Under the pieces are notes generated by a model, which saw nothing but the letters and a program-made list of their open reading frames with translations, did no database searches and was not told where the DNA came from. A stretch of DNA of 29,136 nucleotides from an uncultured Clostridia bacterium (GTDB lineage: Bacteria; Bacillota; Clostridia; TANB77; CAG-508). The position numbers and the translations under genes were made by a program. The stretch is from positions 1 to 29,136 of the forward strand of contig CANRFX010000006.1 of the NCBI GenBank assembly GCA_947629995.1, read 5' to 3'. Positions 8,322 through 15,979 of this stretch are shown piece by piece. Within the stretch, counting starts at the first letter, position 1. The number at the start of each line of letters is the position of its first letter.

Positions 8322-10244
8322 TTACATTTTTACAACTAATTTATCAAATTTAGAATGAATGTATGATTTTAATTTTGTCATAAATTCTTCTGGTTGAATT
8401 TCTTTTTTTGCTACCATATCTAAGCCTTTTTCCCAACTTGCAGTTAGTTTTGGGTTTAACATATCTGGCATAGAATAATTAACAATATCATAAATTTTTT
8501 CGCCTTTTGTAGTTGGCATTATGATTTGTGTTTTTGAATTAATTTCTATATATTTTATTTTTTCTAATTTTTTTATAATTTCTGCTCTTGTACTACTTGT
8601 CCCAATTCCTGCACCTTTTATTTGTTCTCTTAATTCCTCTTCTTCTATTAGTTTTCCCGCATTTTCCATGGCTAAAATGATAGATCCAGAATTGTACCTA
8701 GTAGGTGGTGAAGTTTCACTATCTTTTATTTCAAGAGTATATACTTTTACTTCTTGTCCTTTTTTTAGATTTTTTAATAATTCAATATTGTTTTCCACAT
8801 TTTTATCATCTTCTGTGGATTGTTTGTTTGGTTTTAGTATTTCCAAAAATCCCTGTTTAATACAAATTTTTCCACTACAATTAAATGTTTCTTCATCTAT
8901 TTTTACTGTTGCTTGAATTTTGTTATATTCAGCTGGTGGATAAAAAATTGCTAAAAATCTTTTTACAATTACCTTATAAATTTCTTTTTGTAAATTTGGT
9001 AATTGGTTTAAATTTTCATACCCTTGTCCAGTTGGTATAATAGCATAGTGATCTGTAATTTTACTATCATTCACATATTTTGTTTTACTTAAATTAGTAG
9101 AATATTTTTCTTCTACCATTTTTTTTATATACCCTTGAATTTCTTCATCTTTGAAGCCTCTTGTTATACCATTTAAATTCTTATTTATTTCTTTTGATAC
9201 AGCACTTGATAAAACTCTTGCATCAGTTCTTGGATATGTTACTAATTTCTTTTCATATAAATTTTGTATAATTTCTAAAGTTTCATCTGGTTTTATTTTA
9301 AATCTTTTTGTACATTCATTTTGGATTTCTGCTAAGTTAAATAAAAGTGGTGCATTTTCTTTTTGTTTTGATTTTTTAAATTCTGTTATAATTGCATTTT
9401 TTCCCTCTAAACTTTTAATAAATTCCTTTGCATCTTGCTCTTTTTTAAAGCCTGATTCATTATATAGTTTTACACTCTCATACATTTTAGATTTTATATT
9501 TACTTTCCATTCTGCTTGAAAGTTTGCTGTTTCTTCTCCAAATTTTCCTATTATTTTATAGTATTTAGTTTTTACAAAATCTCTAATTTCTCTTTCTCTT
9601 TCTACAATCATGCCAAGTACGCATGTCATAACTCTACCAACTGATATAGATGCTTTTTCTTCTTGAATAGTTTGTGCTAACTTCCTACCATATATAATAG
9701 ATAATAATCTTGAAAAATTAATTCCGATTAAATAATCTTCTTTTGCTCTTAAATATGCACTATCTGATAGACTATCATAATAAGATAAATCTTTTGCTTC
9801 TTTAATTCCTCGTAATATTTCTTCCTCTGTTTGAGAATCTATCCAAACTCTTTTCATTTTTGCTTTTGGATTTGGTTTTGCCATCATAAATACTAATCTT
9901 TGTATGTATTCTCCTTCACGTCCAGAGTCTCCTGCATTATAAATTTCTTCTATGTCTTCTCTATTCATTAATTCTTTTACAATATTAAATTGCTTTTCTA
10001 CTTGTGGAATAATTTCATATTTCCATTCTTCTGGAATAAATGGTAGTGTTTCTAGTCTCCAAAGCTTTAGTTTTTCATCATACTTTTCTGGATAACTCAT
10101 TGTTACTAAATGCCCTACACACCAAGTTATAATCCAGTCTTGGGATTCTAAATATCCATTTTTTCTGTTTGTAGTTATTTTTAGTGCTTTTACAAATTCC
10201 ATTGCAACTGATGGTTTTTCTGTAATTATTAATTTTTTGCTCAT
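8322..10244 (-). CDS. topB: Type IA DNA topoisomerase (topoisomerase III)
   Basis: Breaks and rejoins one DNA strand through a 5'-phosphotyrosine, relaxing or decatenating DNA. The N-terminal TOPRIM domain shows LIITEKPSVA (catalytic Glu 9) and NAGDSGREGE (Asp 105). The active-site Tyr is Y337 in LVTYPRTDARVL. GAGIGTSSTRAEII (about residues 560-575) is the usual conserved stretch of domain I/IV. 640 residues; TopB proteins are 650-730, and no zinc-finger tail is present. Start ATG at 10244 overlaps the HD-domain stop by four bases (ATGA), giving translational coupling. Contains several out-of-frame CGG but none in frame, and is intact. Confidence 0.92.
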   Translation of the reverse strand: MSKKLIITEKPSVAMEFVKALKITTNRKNGYLESQDWIITWCVGHLVTMSYPEKYDEKLKLWRLETLPFIPEEWKYEIIPQVEKQFNIVKELMNREDIEEIYNAGDSGREGEYIQRLVFMMAKPNPKAKMKRVWIDSQTEEEILRGIKEAKDLSYYDSLSDSAYLRAKEDYLIGINFSRLLSIIYGRKLAQTIQEEKASISVGRVMTCVLGMIVEREREIRDFVKTKYYKIIGKFGEETANFQAEWKVNIKSKMYESVKLYNESGFKKEQDAKEFIKSLEGKNAIITEFKKSKQKENAPLLFNLAEIQNECTKRFKIKPDETLEIIQNLYEKKLVTYPRTDARVLSSAVSKEINKNLNGITRGFKDEEIQGYIKKMVEEKYSTNLSKTKYVNDSKITDHYAIIPTGQGYENLNQLPNLQKEIYKVIVKRFLAIFYPPAEYNKIQATVKIDEETFNCSGKICIKQGFLEILKPNKQSTEDDKNVENNIELLKNLKKGQEVKVYTLEIKDSETSPPTRYNSGSIILAMENAGKLIEEEELREQIKGAGIGTSSTRAEIIKKLEKIKYIEINSKTQIIMPTTKGEKIYDIVNYSMPDMLNPKLTASWEKGLDMVAKKEIQPEEFMTKLKSYIHSKFDKLVVKM

Positions 10245-11026
10245 TTTATTTTTTCCTCTATGTATTGATTTACAATTTCTTTGATTTTCATCATTTCTTG
10301 TTTAGTCTCTAATACTTTATAATCAAACCTATCAATCATTTTACTCATATTATTACTTTCTTTTAGTATCTCAAAACTATATTTAAAATTAATATCATAT
10401 ATAAATGAACTAAATCTTAAAATTTGGTCTGTTTCACTAACTCTATTTTTATTGTTAGCAAGTTTTTTTGCATAGAAATCTTCTAACATTTGTGGAGATA
10501 GTTTTCCAAATTCTACTTGTTTAATTCTTTCTTCTTCTTGCCAATAAATATAAATTGTTTCATAAATAATATCTAATTTGTCCGCATCTTTAATTATTTT
10601 GCAAAATAATTCCTCTTGTTTGGTTAAATCTTTGCTTATTTCATATCGATTGTGTTCATATACTGCTGTAAAAATGATTTCGTCATATTTGTTATCATCT
10701 ATATAATTTCGAATATAATTATCTTTTTTTAAAACGCCTACTCCCGCTTCTCCATGATTAAATTTAATATTGTTATCTAAGATAATACTATTTGTATTTT
10801 TATCATATATTTTATATTGTTCAAATCTTCCTATATCATGTAGTAATCCAATTAACTCTGCAAGCTTTATCTCTTCTTCTGTTAGTTCTAAATTAATTGC
10901 AATTTTTTTACAATTTTCTGCCACTCTAAAAGTATGATCTATTTTTGTTTGAACTCTTGGATTATCAATTTCAATTTTATTTACATGATTTATAAATTCT
11001 TTTTTTGCTTTTTCTATATCTATCAT
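10241..11026 (-). CDS. HD-domain phosphohydrolase
   Basis: Metal-dependent phosphohydrolase of the HD superfamily. Ligands visible are H31 (DHTFRVAENC), H63-D64 (LIGLLHDIGRFEQ), a later His-rich AVYEHNRYE and IIKDADKLDIIYE, the order expected for HD enzymes. The substrate is unknown (nucleotides, or a (p)ppGpp- or cyclic-dinucleotide-like compound, are possible). 261 residues, soluble. Upstream, a purine-rich GGGGTG lies seven bases before ATG. The gene overlaps topB by ATGA, so the two are expressed together, but no functional link is obvious. Divergent from the HExxH gene across a 168-base intergenic region. Intact, no in-frame CGG. Confidence 0.8.
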   Translation of the reverse strand: MIDIEKAKKEFINHVNKIEIDNPRVQTKIDHTFRVAENCKKIAINLELTEEEIKLAELIGLLHDIGRFEQYKIYDKNTNSIILDNNIKFNHGEAGVGVLKKDNYIRNYIDDNKYDEIIFTAVYEHNRYEISKDLTKQEELFCKIIKDADKLDIIYETIYIYWQEEERIKQVEFGKLSPQMLEDFYAKKLANNKNRVSETDQILRFSSFIYDINFKYSFEILKESNNMSKMIDRFDYKVLETKQEMMKIKEIVNQYIEEKIK

Positions 11027-11094
11027 ATTTACACCCCGATTGGAATTTTATCATTTTTCATTTTTAAATTCAATAGTAGAAATACAAAGTTTTT

Positions 11095-11114
11095 AACTGT
11101 AACTAAACTGTAAC
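11095..11114 (+). promoter_or_regulatory. Direct repeat AACTGTAAC x2, 11-bp period, possible operator
   Basis: AACTGTAAC at 11095-11103 and again at 11106-11114, one helical turn apart, 44 bases upstream of the TATAAT serving the 11195 gene and also upstream of the divergent HD gene. Confidence 0.35.
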
Positions 11115-11157
11115 CAATATTTAATATTATTGAAATACATTATTTTTTATTTTGTAG

Positions 11158-11163
11158 TATAAT
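11158..11163 (+). promoter_or_regulatory. -10 element for the 11195 gene
   Basis: TATAAT 31 bases before the start codon; TTGAAA at 11130-11135 is spaced 22 bases away, too far for a good -35. Followed by AAGGAGA (11181-11187) seven bases before ATG. Confidence 0.45.
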
Positions 11164-11194
11164 AGAATGTAGATTATACTAAGGAGAATTGTAG

Positions 11195-12296
11195 ATGAGT
11201 ATAGAAACAGATTTAAAAAAAGATGGAATTGAAGTAATTGAACCTTTAGATACTCTAAAAATTAATTCAATTGCAAGAAATGTTGCTCAGAAAATTTGCG
11301 ATACTTTTCCTGATTATGGATTTAATCAAAATGATTTGTTTATAAAATTGTCTAGATTAAATATGTATAAAGCCAAAATGCCTGAACGGAATGGCTGAAG
11401 CAAATTACTTTTATAAAAACACTTCTATTTATTTTAATGAGCATATTTCTGACAATAATCTAGAGGATTTTGCTATACACGAATGTATTCATTATTTACA
11501 AGAAGTAAAGGATAAAAGAAACTATTTAATAAGAATGGGACTTTGTGATTACACAGAATTTAAAATATATGGTTTAGGTTTAAATGAGGCTGCTGTTCAA
11601 TTAATGGCTTCTCGAATAAATGCTATGCCAAAAGAATCAGTTAAATATTTTGGTATTAATTTTGAGACAATTAGTCCTTCTTGTTACCCTTTAGAGTGTT
11701 GTTTAGTGAATCAATTAGCTTATATAACTGGTGAAAATGTTTTATTTGAAAGTACTATAAAAAGCAATGATAATTTTAAAAAAGTTTTTTCTAATTTAAC
11801 TTCACCAAGCACTTTTATGGCTATTCAAAATGCAATTGATGACATATTTAATGATGAGGAAGAAATTATAAAATTAAATAATAAAATCACACAAATTGAT
11901 GATAGAAATAAAAAAGTAGATGGAATGATTAAAAAAATTGATGAACTAAAACATGAGATAATGTTGATATTTATGAGAACTCAAAACCTTATTATCTCTA
12001 GTTATTTTGATAAGGCTTTTAATCAAATTTATGATTTAGATGGTATTGAACAGTATAGACAAAAATTATATACTTTTCGTGATTTATTAGGATTTACAGA
12101 AGGATATACATTTTTTAATGATTATTATGTTTCAAAAATGGAAGAGTTAGACAAAAAATATAATCTAATAGAAAATGGTCAACTTGAAACTTCTATTAAA
12201 TTAATTTCTAAAAAAGAAAATACCTTTATTAAACTCTTAAAAGTACTTAAAAAAATTATTTTTGGTTCAGTATCAAAACAAGAAAATATTAATTAG
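11195..12296 (+). CDS. HExxH putative metallopeptidase-like protein, one CGG +1 site
   Basis: Not a family I can name. Zero frame from ATG 11195 (strong AAGGAGA) reaches CGG at 11387-11389 (codon 65) and then stops two codons later. Skipping the C joins MPE-G-MAEANYFYKN and opens a further 300 codons, total 366 residues. The joined protein has HECIH (about residues 100-104), a zinc-binding HExxH, followed about 40 residues later by GLNEAAVQLMAS, whose Glu could be the third ligand of a gluzincin-type site. The middle is helical and coiled-coil-like (KLNNKITQIDDRNKK); the C-terminus is basic and amphipathic (LLKVLKKIIFG), perhaps membrane-binding. No signal peptide. Convergent with the GltD-like gene, sharing a terminator. 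Confidence 0.75.
11387..11389 (+). other. CGG +1 shift site 5 (HExxH gene, codon 65)
   Basis: ATG CCT GAA C GGA ATG GCT GAA. The only strongly supported site on the plus strand; +1 fuses the two coding blocks into one 366-residue protein. Confidence 0.88.
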
Positions 12297-12319
12297 GGCT
12301 GAAAAAAAGTATCAGCCCT
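12295..12319. terminator. Shared bidirectional terminator hairpin
   Basis: AGGGCTGA (12295-12302) and TCAGCCCT (12312-12319) around a nine-base A-rich loop. It contains the last bases of the plus-strand HExxH stop and the TGA stop of the minus-strand GltD-like gene. Confidence 0.75.
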
Positions 12320-13594
12320 TATTTAATTGTTCCGCTATATTTTTTGCAGCTTCTCTTCCAGAATATGATGCCCATGCAACTGTTGATTTTGTACCCGCTA
12401 GGTCTCCTCCTGCATAAATTTTAGGATTGGAAGTTTGGTATTTTTCATTTACTTCAATATTTCCGTATTTATTTGTTTTTAGTCCTAATTGTTTTACATA
12501 TGGTTCTACACTAGATCCGGAGTGCCATAATAATATAATCTGTATTAATTTTGTAATTACTATTTTCAATATTTATAGGAACTAATCTTTCTTCATTTTC
12601 TTTTTTTACAAGTTCTGTTTTTATTAGTTCTACTTTTTCTACTTTATCTCCTCCTATTATTTTAACAATATTATTTTGGAATAAAAACTCTACTCCTTCT
12701 TTTTTAGCTTCTTCTATTTCTTTTAATTCTGCTGGCATTTGTTCTTCTGCTCTTCTATAAATTACTTTAACTTCTTTTGCTCCTAATCTTTTAATTGTTC
12801 TTGCACAATCCATTGCTACATTTCCGCCACCAACAATACATACAACTTTATTGTTATAGTCTGGATGTAAATTATATTCTAAAAGTTCATTTCCACCGAA
12901 TTACACCTTTTAAGTGTTCTCCGTCTACACCCATTTTAGATGATTTATTTGCTCCTATACTTAAAAATATAGCATCATATTCACCTTCTAAATCTTTTAG
13001 AAATAGATTTTTTCCTAATTCTTGATTATATTTCACTTTAATTTCTAAGTTTAATATTTTCTTTACTGCTTTTTCTACAATGTCTTTTGGTAGTCTAAAG
13101 TCTGGAATTCCATGAACAAGTAAGCCACCTAAATAATTGTATTTTTCATATATTGTTACTTGAAATCCATTCCTTGCTAAAAATGCAGCTGCAGTTAAAC
13201 CTGTTGGTCCTCCTCCTATTATTGCTATTTTTTTATTGTTTTTCTTTTCTTCAATTTCTTTTTTATAACAATTTTGAAGGCTATCATCTTCTAAAATATT
13301 ATCAAATACAAAACATTCTAATTCTCCTATAGAAACCGCTTCTCCTTTTATTCCTCTTATACAAGAACCTTGACATTGCTTTTTATGTGGACAAATTCTT
13401 CCACATATTCCTGGAAGTACAGTTGTATCTGACAAAATTTCATATGCTTTTTTTAAATTTTCCATTTTTATTTGCTCTATAAATGCTGGTATATTATTTC
13501 TTAAAGGACATCCTTTTTGCGCACATGGTTTTGCTGTGCAATTTAGACAATAATTTGCTTTTTTATTTATTTCTTCTATTTTTGTGTTTTCCAT
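12312..13594 (-). CDS. GltD-like NAD(P)H-dependent FAD/Fe-S oxidoreductase, two CGG +1 sites
   Basis: Glutamate-synthase small-subunit (GltD/GltA-like) flavoprotein that moves electrons from NAD(P)H through FAD and Fe-S clusters. N-terminal cysteines C16, C19, C24, C29 and C64, C68, C74, C78 are the cluster ligands. The FAD Rossmann motif is GGGPTG (127-132) and the NAD(P) motif GGGNVA (255-260). The C-terminal FAD motif is IYAGGDLAG. CGG at 12896-12898 (codon 233) and 12517-12519 interrupt the frame; +1 at both gives GVIGGNELLEY and IIMALGSSVEP and a 426-residue protein. No large glutamate-synthase subunit is nearby, so it may serve another oxidoreductase. Ends in TGA inside the shared terminator. 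Confidence 0.88.
12517..12519 (-). other. CGG +1 shift site 7 (GltD-like gene, second)
   Basis: ATG GCA CTC C GGA TCT AGT. The +1 reading gives M-A-L-G-S-S-V-E-P, the usual A-x-G-x-x-P region of this family; zero frame stops after Arg-Ile. Confidence 0.93.
12896..12898 (-). other. CGG +1 shift site 6 (GltD-like gene, codon 233)
   Basis: GGT GTA ATT C GGT GGA AAT GAA. The +1 reading gives G-V-I-G-G-N-E and continues into the NAD(P)-binding domain. One of two sites whose glycine codon is GGT. Confidence 0.92.
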
Positions 13595-13650
13595 AGTAAT
13601 TTTATTTCTCCCTCACTTACCATCTTTACTATATAGACTAATAGTATTTT

Positions 13651-14198
13651 TTAAATTCTTTCTATTACTAATTTTAGGTCATTTATAAAATCAATTTTTT
13701 TTGTTTCATCACGAAGTAGTGCTGCTGGATGCCAAGTTGGTAAATATGAAATTCCTTTTTTCTCTATCCATTTTCCTCTTGATTGTGTTATTCCATATTC
13801 TTTTCCTAAAATATTTTTAAGTGCTACACTTCCGAAGTAAAACAATAATTTCAGGTTTTACTAAAACAACTTGATTCCTTAAATAGTCTAAACACGCCAC
13901 TGCTTCGTCATCCTCTGGATTTCTATTTCCTGGTGGTCTACATTTTACAATATTTGCTATATATACTTCTTCTCTTTTTATTCCGATTGCTTGAAATGCC
14001 ATATCCATTAATTTTCCAGCTCTTCCTACAAATGGTTCTCCGAAGTCTATCTTCATCTGCTCCAGGCCCTTCTCCTATAAACATGATTTTAGCATTTTTA
14101 TTTCCTACACCAAATACAATGTTTTGTCTTGTTTGGCACAATTTACATTTTTTACAGTCTTTAATTGATTCTTCTAATTCTTCCCATGTTTCAAACAT
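13651..14198 (-). CDS. Family 4 (Fe-S) uracil-DNA glycosylase, two CGG +1 sites
   Basis: Removes uracil from DNA in base excision repair. Corrected protein 181 residues. C15 and C18 (with C21) start the Fe-S ligand set; motif A is GEGPGADEDRLGEPFVGRAG; then NIVKCRPPGNRNPED, a further Cys in AVACLDYL, and the active-site HPAALLR near the end. CGG at 14040-14042 (codon 53) splits motif A, and CGG at 13832-13834 splits LLGSVAL. Skipping both C residues restores one continuous family-4 enzyme that no single frame contains. Start ATG at 14198 follows AGGAG, which overlaps the stop region of the S66 gene just upstream. Part of the addB-pgeF-S66-udg run. Confidence 0.93.
13832..13834 (-). other. CGG +1 shift site 9 (UDG, second)
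   Basis: GTT TTA CTT C GGA AGT GTA GCA. The +1 reading gives V-L-L-G-S-V-A-L, the conserved strand and turn of family-4 UDG. Confidence 0.95.
14040..14042 (-). other. CGG +1 shift site 8 (UDG motif A, codon 53)
   Basis: GAT AGA CTT C GGA GAA CCA TTT. The +1 reading restores D-R-L-G-E-P-F-V-G, the family signature. Confidence 0.96.
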
Positions 14199-14207
14199 TT
14201 TTTACTC

Positions 14208-15143
14208 CTATTTTACACAATTTTCTATTAACTCAATTTTCCTGTGTTTTGTTGTATCAATCCTTGCTTTTGTACCTATTGGAATTACAGTTTTTGTTTC
14301 AATATGTCCAAAATTGTTTGATTTAATAATTGGAAATTTGTATTTTTCATTTGGCAATTCTAATACATCTGAAATAATTTTTTCTAAACTAATTCCACTT
14401 TCATGTTCATAATTTCCAATCCATAATCCATTTATTTGTTCAAATACATCATTTTGCTTCATAAAAGCCAAGAAGTTACTTGCCATTTCTGGTGGTGTTT
14501 CTATACCTAATTCTTCTAAAAATAATATTTTATTTTTAAAATTGGCCTTGTATTTTCCTGCTGCAAATTCATGCATTAAGCATAAATTTCCGCCTATTAA
14601 TTCTCCTTCTGCTTGTCCTTGTTGTAATGTTACGTATTTTTCGTGAGCTTTTCCAATTTCTAAACTGCCTTCTACAAATCTTTTTATTGCTTCATCATAA
14701 CTATAGGAAGTTTCGTCTGTTGCAATTGTTTTAAAGTTTGTTCCGGCTAAATGTAACTAATCCGAGTTTTTGCTGTAATTACATTTGTAATTGATGTAAT
14801 ATCACTATACCCACAAATAATTTTAGGATTTTTTTTGATTAGTTCATAATCTAAATACTCAAAAGTGCTATTAGAATTGTTTCCTCCGTTTTGCACACCA
14901 TATCATTTTTATTTCTTTGTCTTTAAACATTTCATTTATATCTTTTGCTTTTTCTTTTGCTGTACTACTATATCCATTTGTATTAGAAAATAAATTTTTT
15001 GAAAATTTTACTTTAAAGCCACTTTTTTCTACTATTTCTTTTGCTTGTTTTAATTCTTCTATATTTTCTCCTATTACTGGATCTGATGGTGCAACAATTC
15101 CTATGGTATCTCCTAATTTTAATTTATTTGGAATAATGTTCAT
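14208..15143 (-). CDS. S66-family peptidase (LD-carboxypeptidase/MccF-like), three CGG +1 sites
   Basis: Serine peptidase of the LdcA/MccF family, acting on murein tripeptide tails or self-immunity substrates. The corrected protein is 310 residues: IGIVAPSDP at the N-terminus, CAKGGNNS (family CxRGG), the nucleophile S113 in CGYSDITS, LVTFSGTN, GGNLCL, FLEELG (catalytic Glu region) and the His in NNFGHIETK. The frame is broken three times, at CGG 14886-14888, 14762-14764 and 14743-14745, the last two only 19 bases apart. Each +1 lands on a glycine of a family motif. Net shift is zero after three, yet no single frame encodes the middle. Start ATG 15143 follows AAGGAG, 13 bases after the pgeF stop. 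Likely cytoplasmic, since no signal peptide is seen. Confidence 0.92.
14743..14745 (-). other. CGG +1 shift site 12 (S66 peptidase, third)
   Basis: ACA TTT AGC C GGA ACA AAC. The +1 reading gives T-F-S-G-T-N, matching the T-F-H-G-P-type motif after the nucleophile. Confidence 0.92.
14762..14764 (-). other. CGG +1 shift site 11 (S66 peptidase, second)
   Basis: GCA AAA ACT C GGA TTA GTT. The +1 reading gives A-K-T-G-L-V-T-F; zero frame stops four codons later. Confidence 0.93.
14886..14888 (-). other. CGG +1 shift site 10 (S66 peptidase, codon 86)
   Basis: TGT GCA AAA C GGA GGA AAC. The +1 reading gives C-A-K-G-G-N, the conserved double glycine of S66 peptidases. Confidence 0.95.
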
Positions 15144-15156
15144 ATACTTGCTCCTT

Positions 15157-15978
15157 TTATTTTAACTCAATAATTGCAGTATTTAATCCATATCCTTCTT
15201 TTTCTACTCTATATGAATGAATTAAATCAGAATTACATACACTGCAAATTCCGCTATCTATTATGTTTTCTTCTTTTAATCCTTGTCTTTGTAATAATAT
15301 TTTATTAATTTCAACAGTGTCAATATTCCATTTTTTATTCTGTACAGTCTCTTCTATCCAGTAGTAGTTTTGTTCTTGTGAAATATCTTGAAATTCTTTT
15401 AAAAATTCATTTTTTACTTCTTTTTCTACTTCAAAATGACATTTTCTAATACTTGGTAAAATACAACATATTATATCTTCTGGCTTGCAATCAAATTCTT
15501 TTTGCATCTTTATTACTGTTTTTACTGATATTCTTTGCAAAGTTCCTCTCCAGCCAGAATGAATATTTGCAATTACTTTTTTTACTGGATCAAAAAATAG
15601 TAGTAAAATACAATCTGCATTTGTTGCAGCAAGTATTAAGTTTTTTTGGTTTGTAATTAATCCATCAGTTTTTCTATATTGGTCTAAATTAAAATCTGGT
15701 TCATTTAAGTTGAATTTTTGTGTTACAACTTTTACTACGTCTGTATGTTCTTGATTTGTTTTTACTAAGTTTGTTACTGATACACCAATAGCGTCACATA
15801 AATTTTTATAATCTTGCAATGCTTTGTAATAATCACCTTTTGATGTTCTGTAATTTTTATCTATTCCTAGGCTATATGCATGATTAATTATATCTTTATA
15901 TTCCAAAAGTTTTCTGAATTGTAAATATTCTATTCCATTTTTCTTTATGTGCAATACATTTTTATTTGATAAATCCAA
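15157..15978 (-). CDS. pgeF: PgeF/YfiH-type multicopper-like (laccase-domain) protein
   Basis: Member of the DUF152/YfiH family. Homologues act as peptidoglycan editing factors or as purine nucleoside phosphorylase/deaminase enzymes. The metal site is complete: H78 (NQEHTD), C123 (ATNADC) and H140 (ANIHSGWRGT), with the C-terminal motif DSGICSVCNSDLIHSYR. 273 residues, family-typical. The start is TTG at 15978-15976, chosen because it lies one base after the addB stop with AAAGG upstream and the alignment begins there. Intact, no in-frame CGG. Directly follows addB and precedes the S66 peptidase, so a link to wall recycling is possible. Confidence 0.9.
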   Translation of the reverse strand: MDLSNKNVLHIKKNGIEYLQFRKLLEYKDIINHAYSLGIDKNYRTSKGDYYKALQDYKNLCDAIGVSVTNLVKTNQEHTDVVKVVTQKFNLNEPDFNLDQYRKTDGLITNQKNLILAATNADCILLLFFDPVKKVIANIHSGWRGTLQRISVKTVIKMQKEFDCKPEDIICCILPSIRKCHFEVEKEVKNEFLKEFQDISQEQNYYWIEETVQNKKWNIDTVEINKILLQRQGLKEENIIDSGICSVCNSDLIHSYRVEKEGYGLNTAIIELK

Positions 15979-15979
15979 T

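Noticed and set aside
12312..12314. TGA as a sense codon
   Set aside because: TGA ends the GltD-like gene at a terminator, and Trp is written TGG throughout; nothing suggests UGA recoding.
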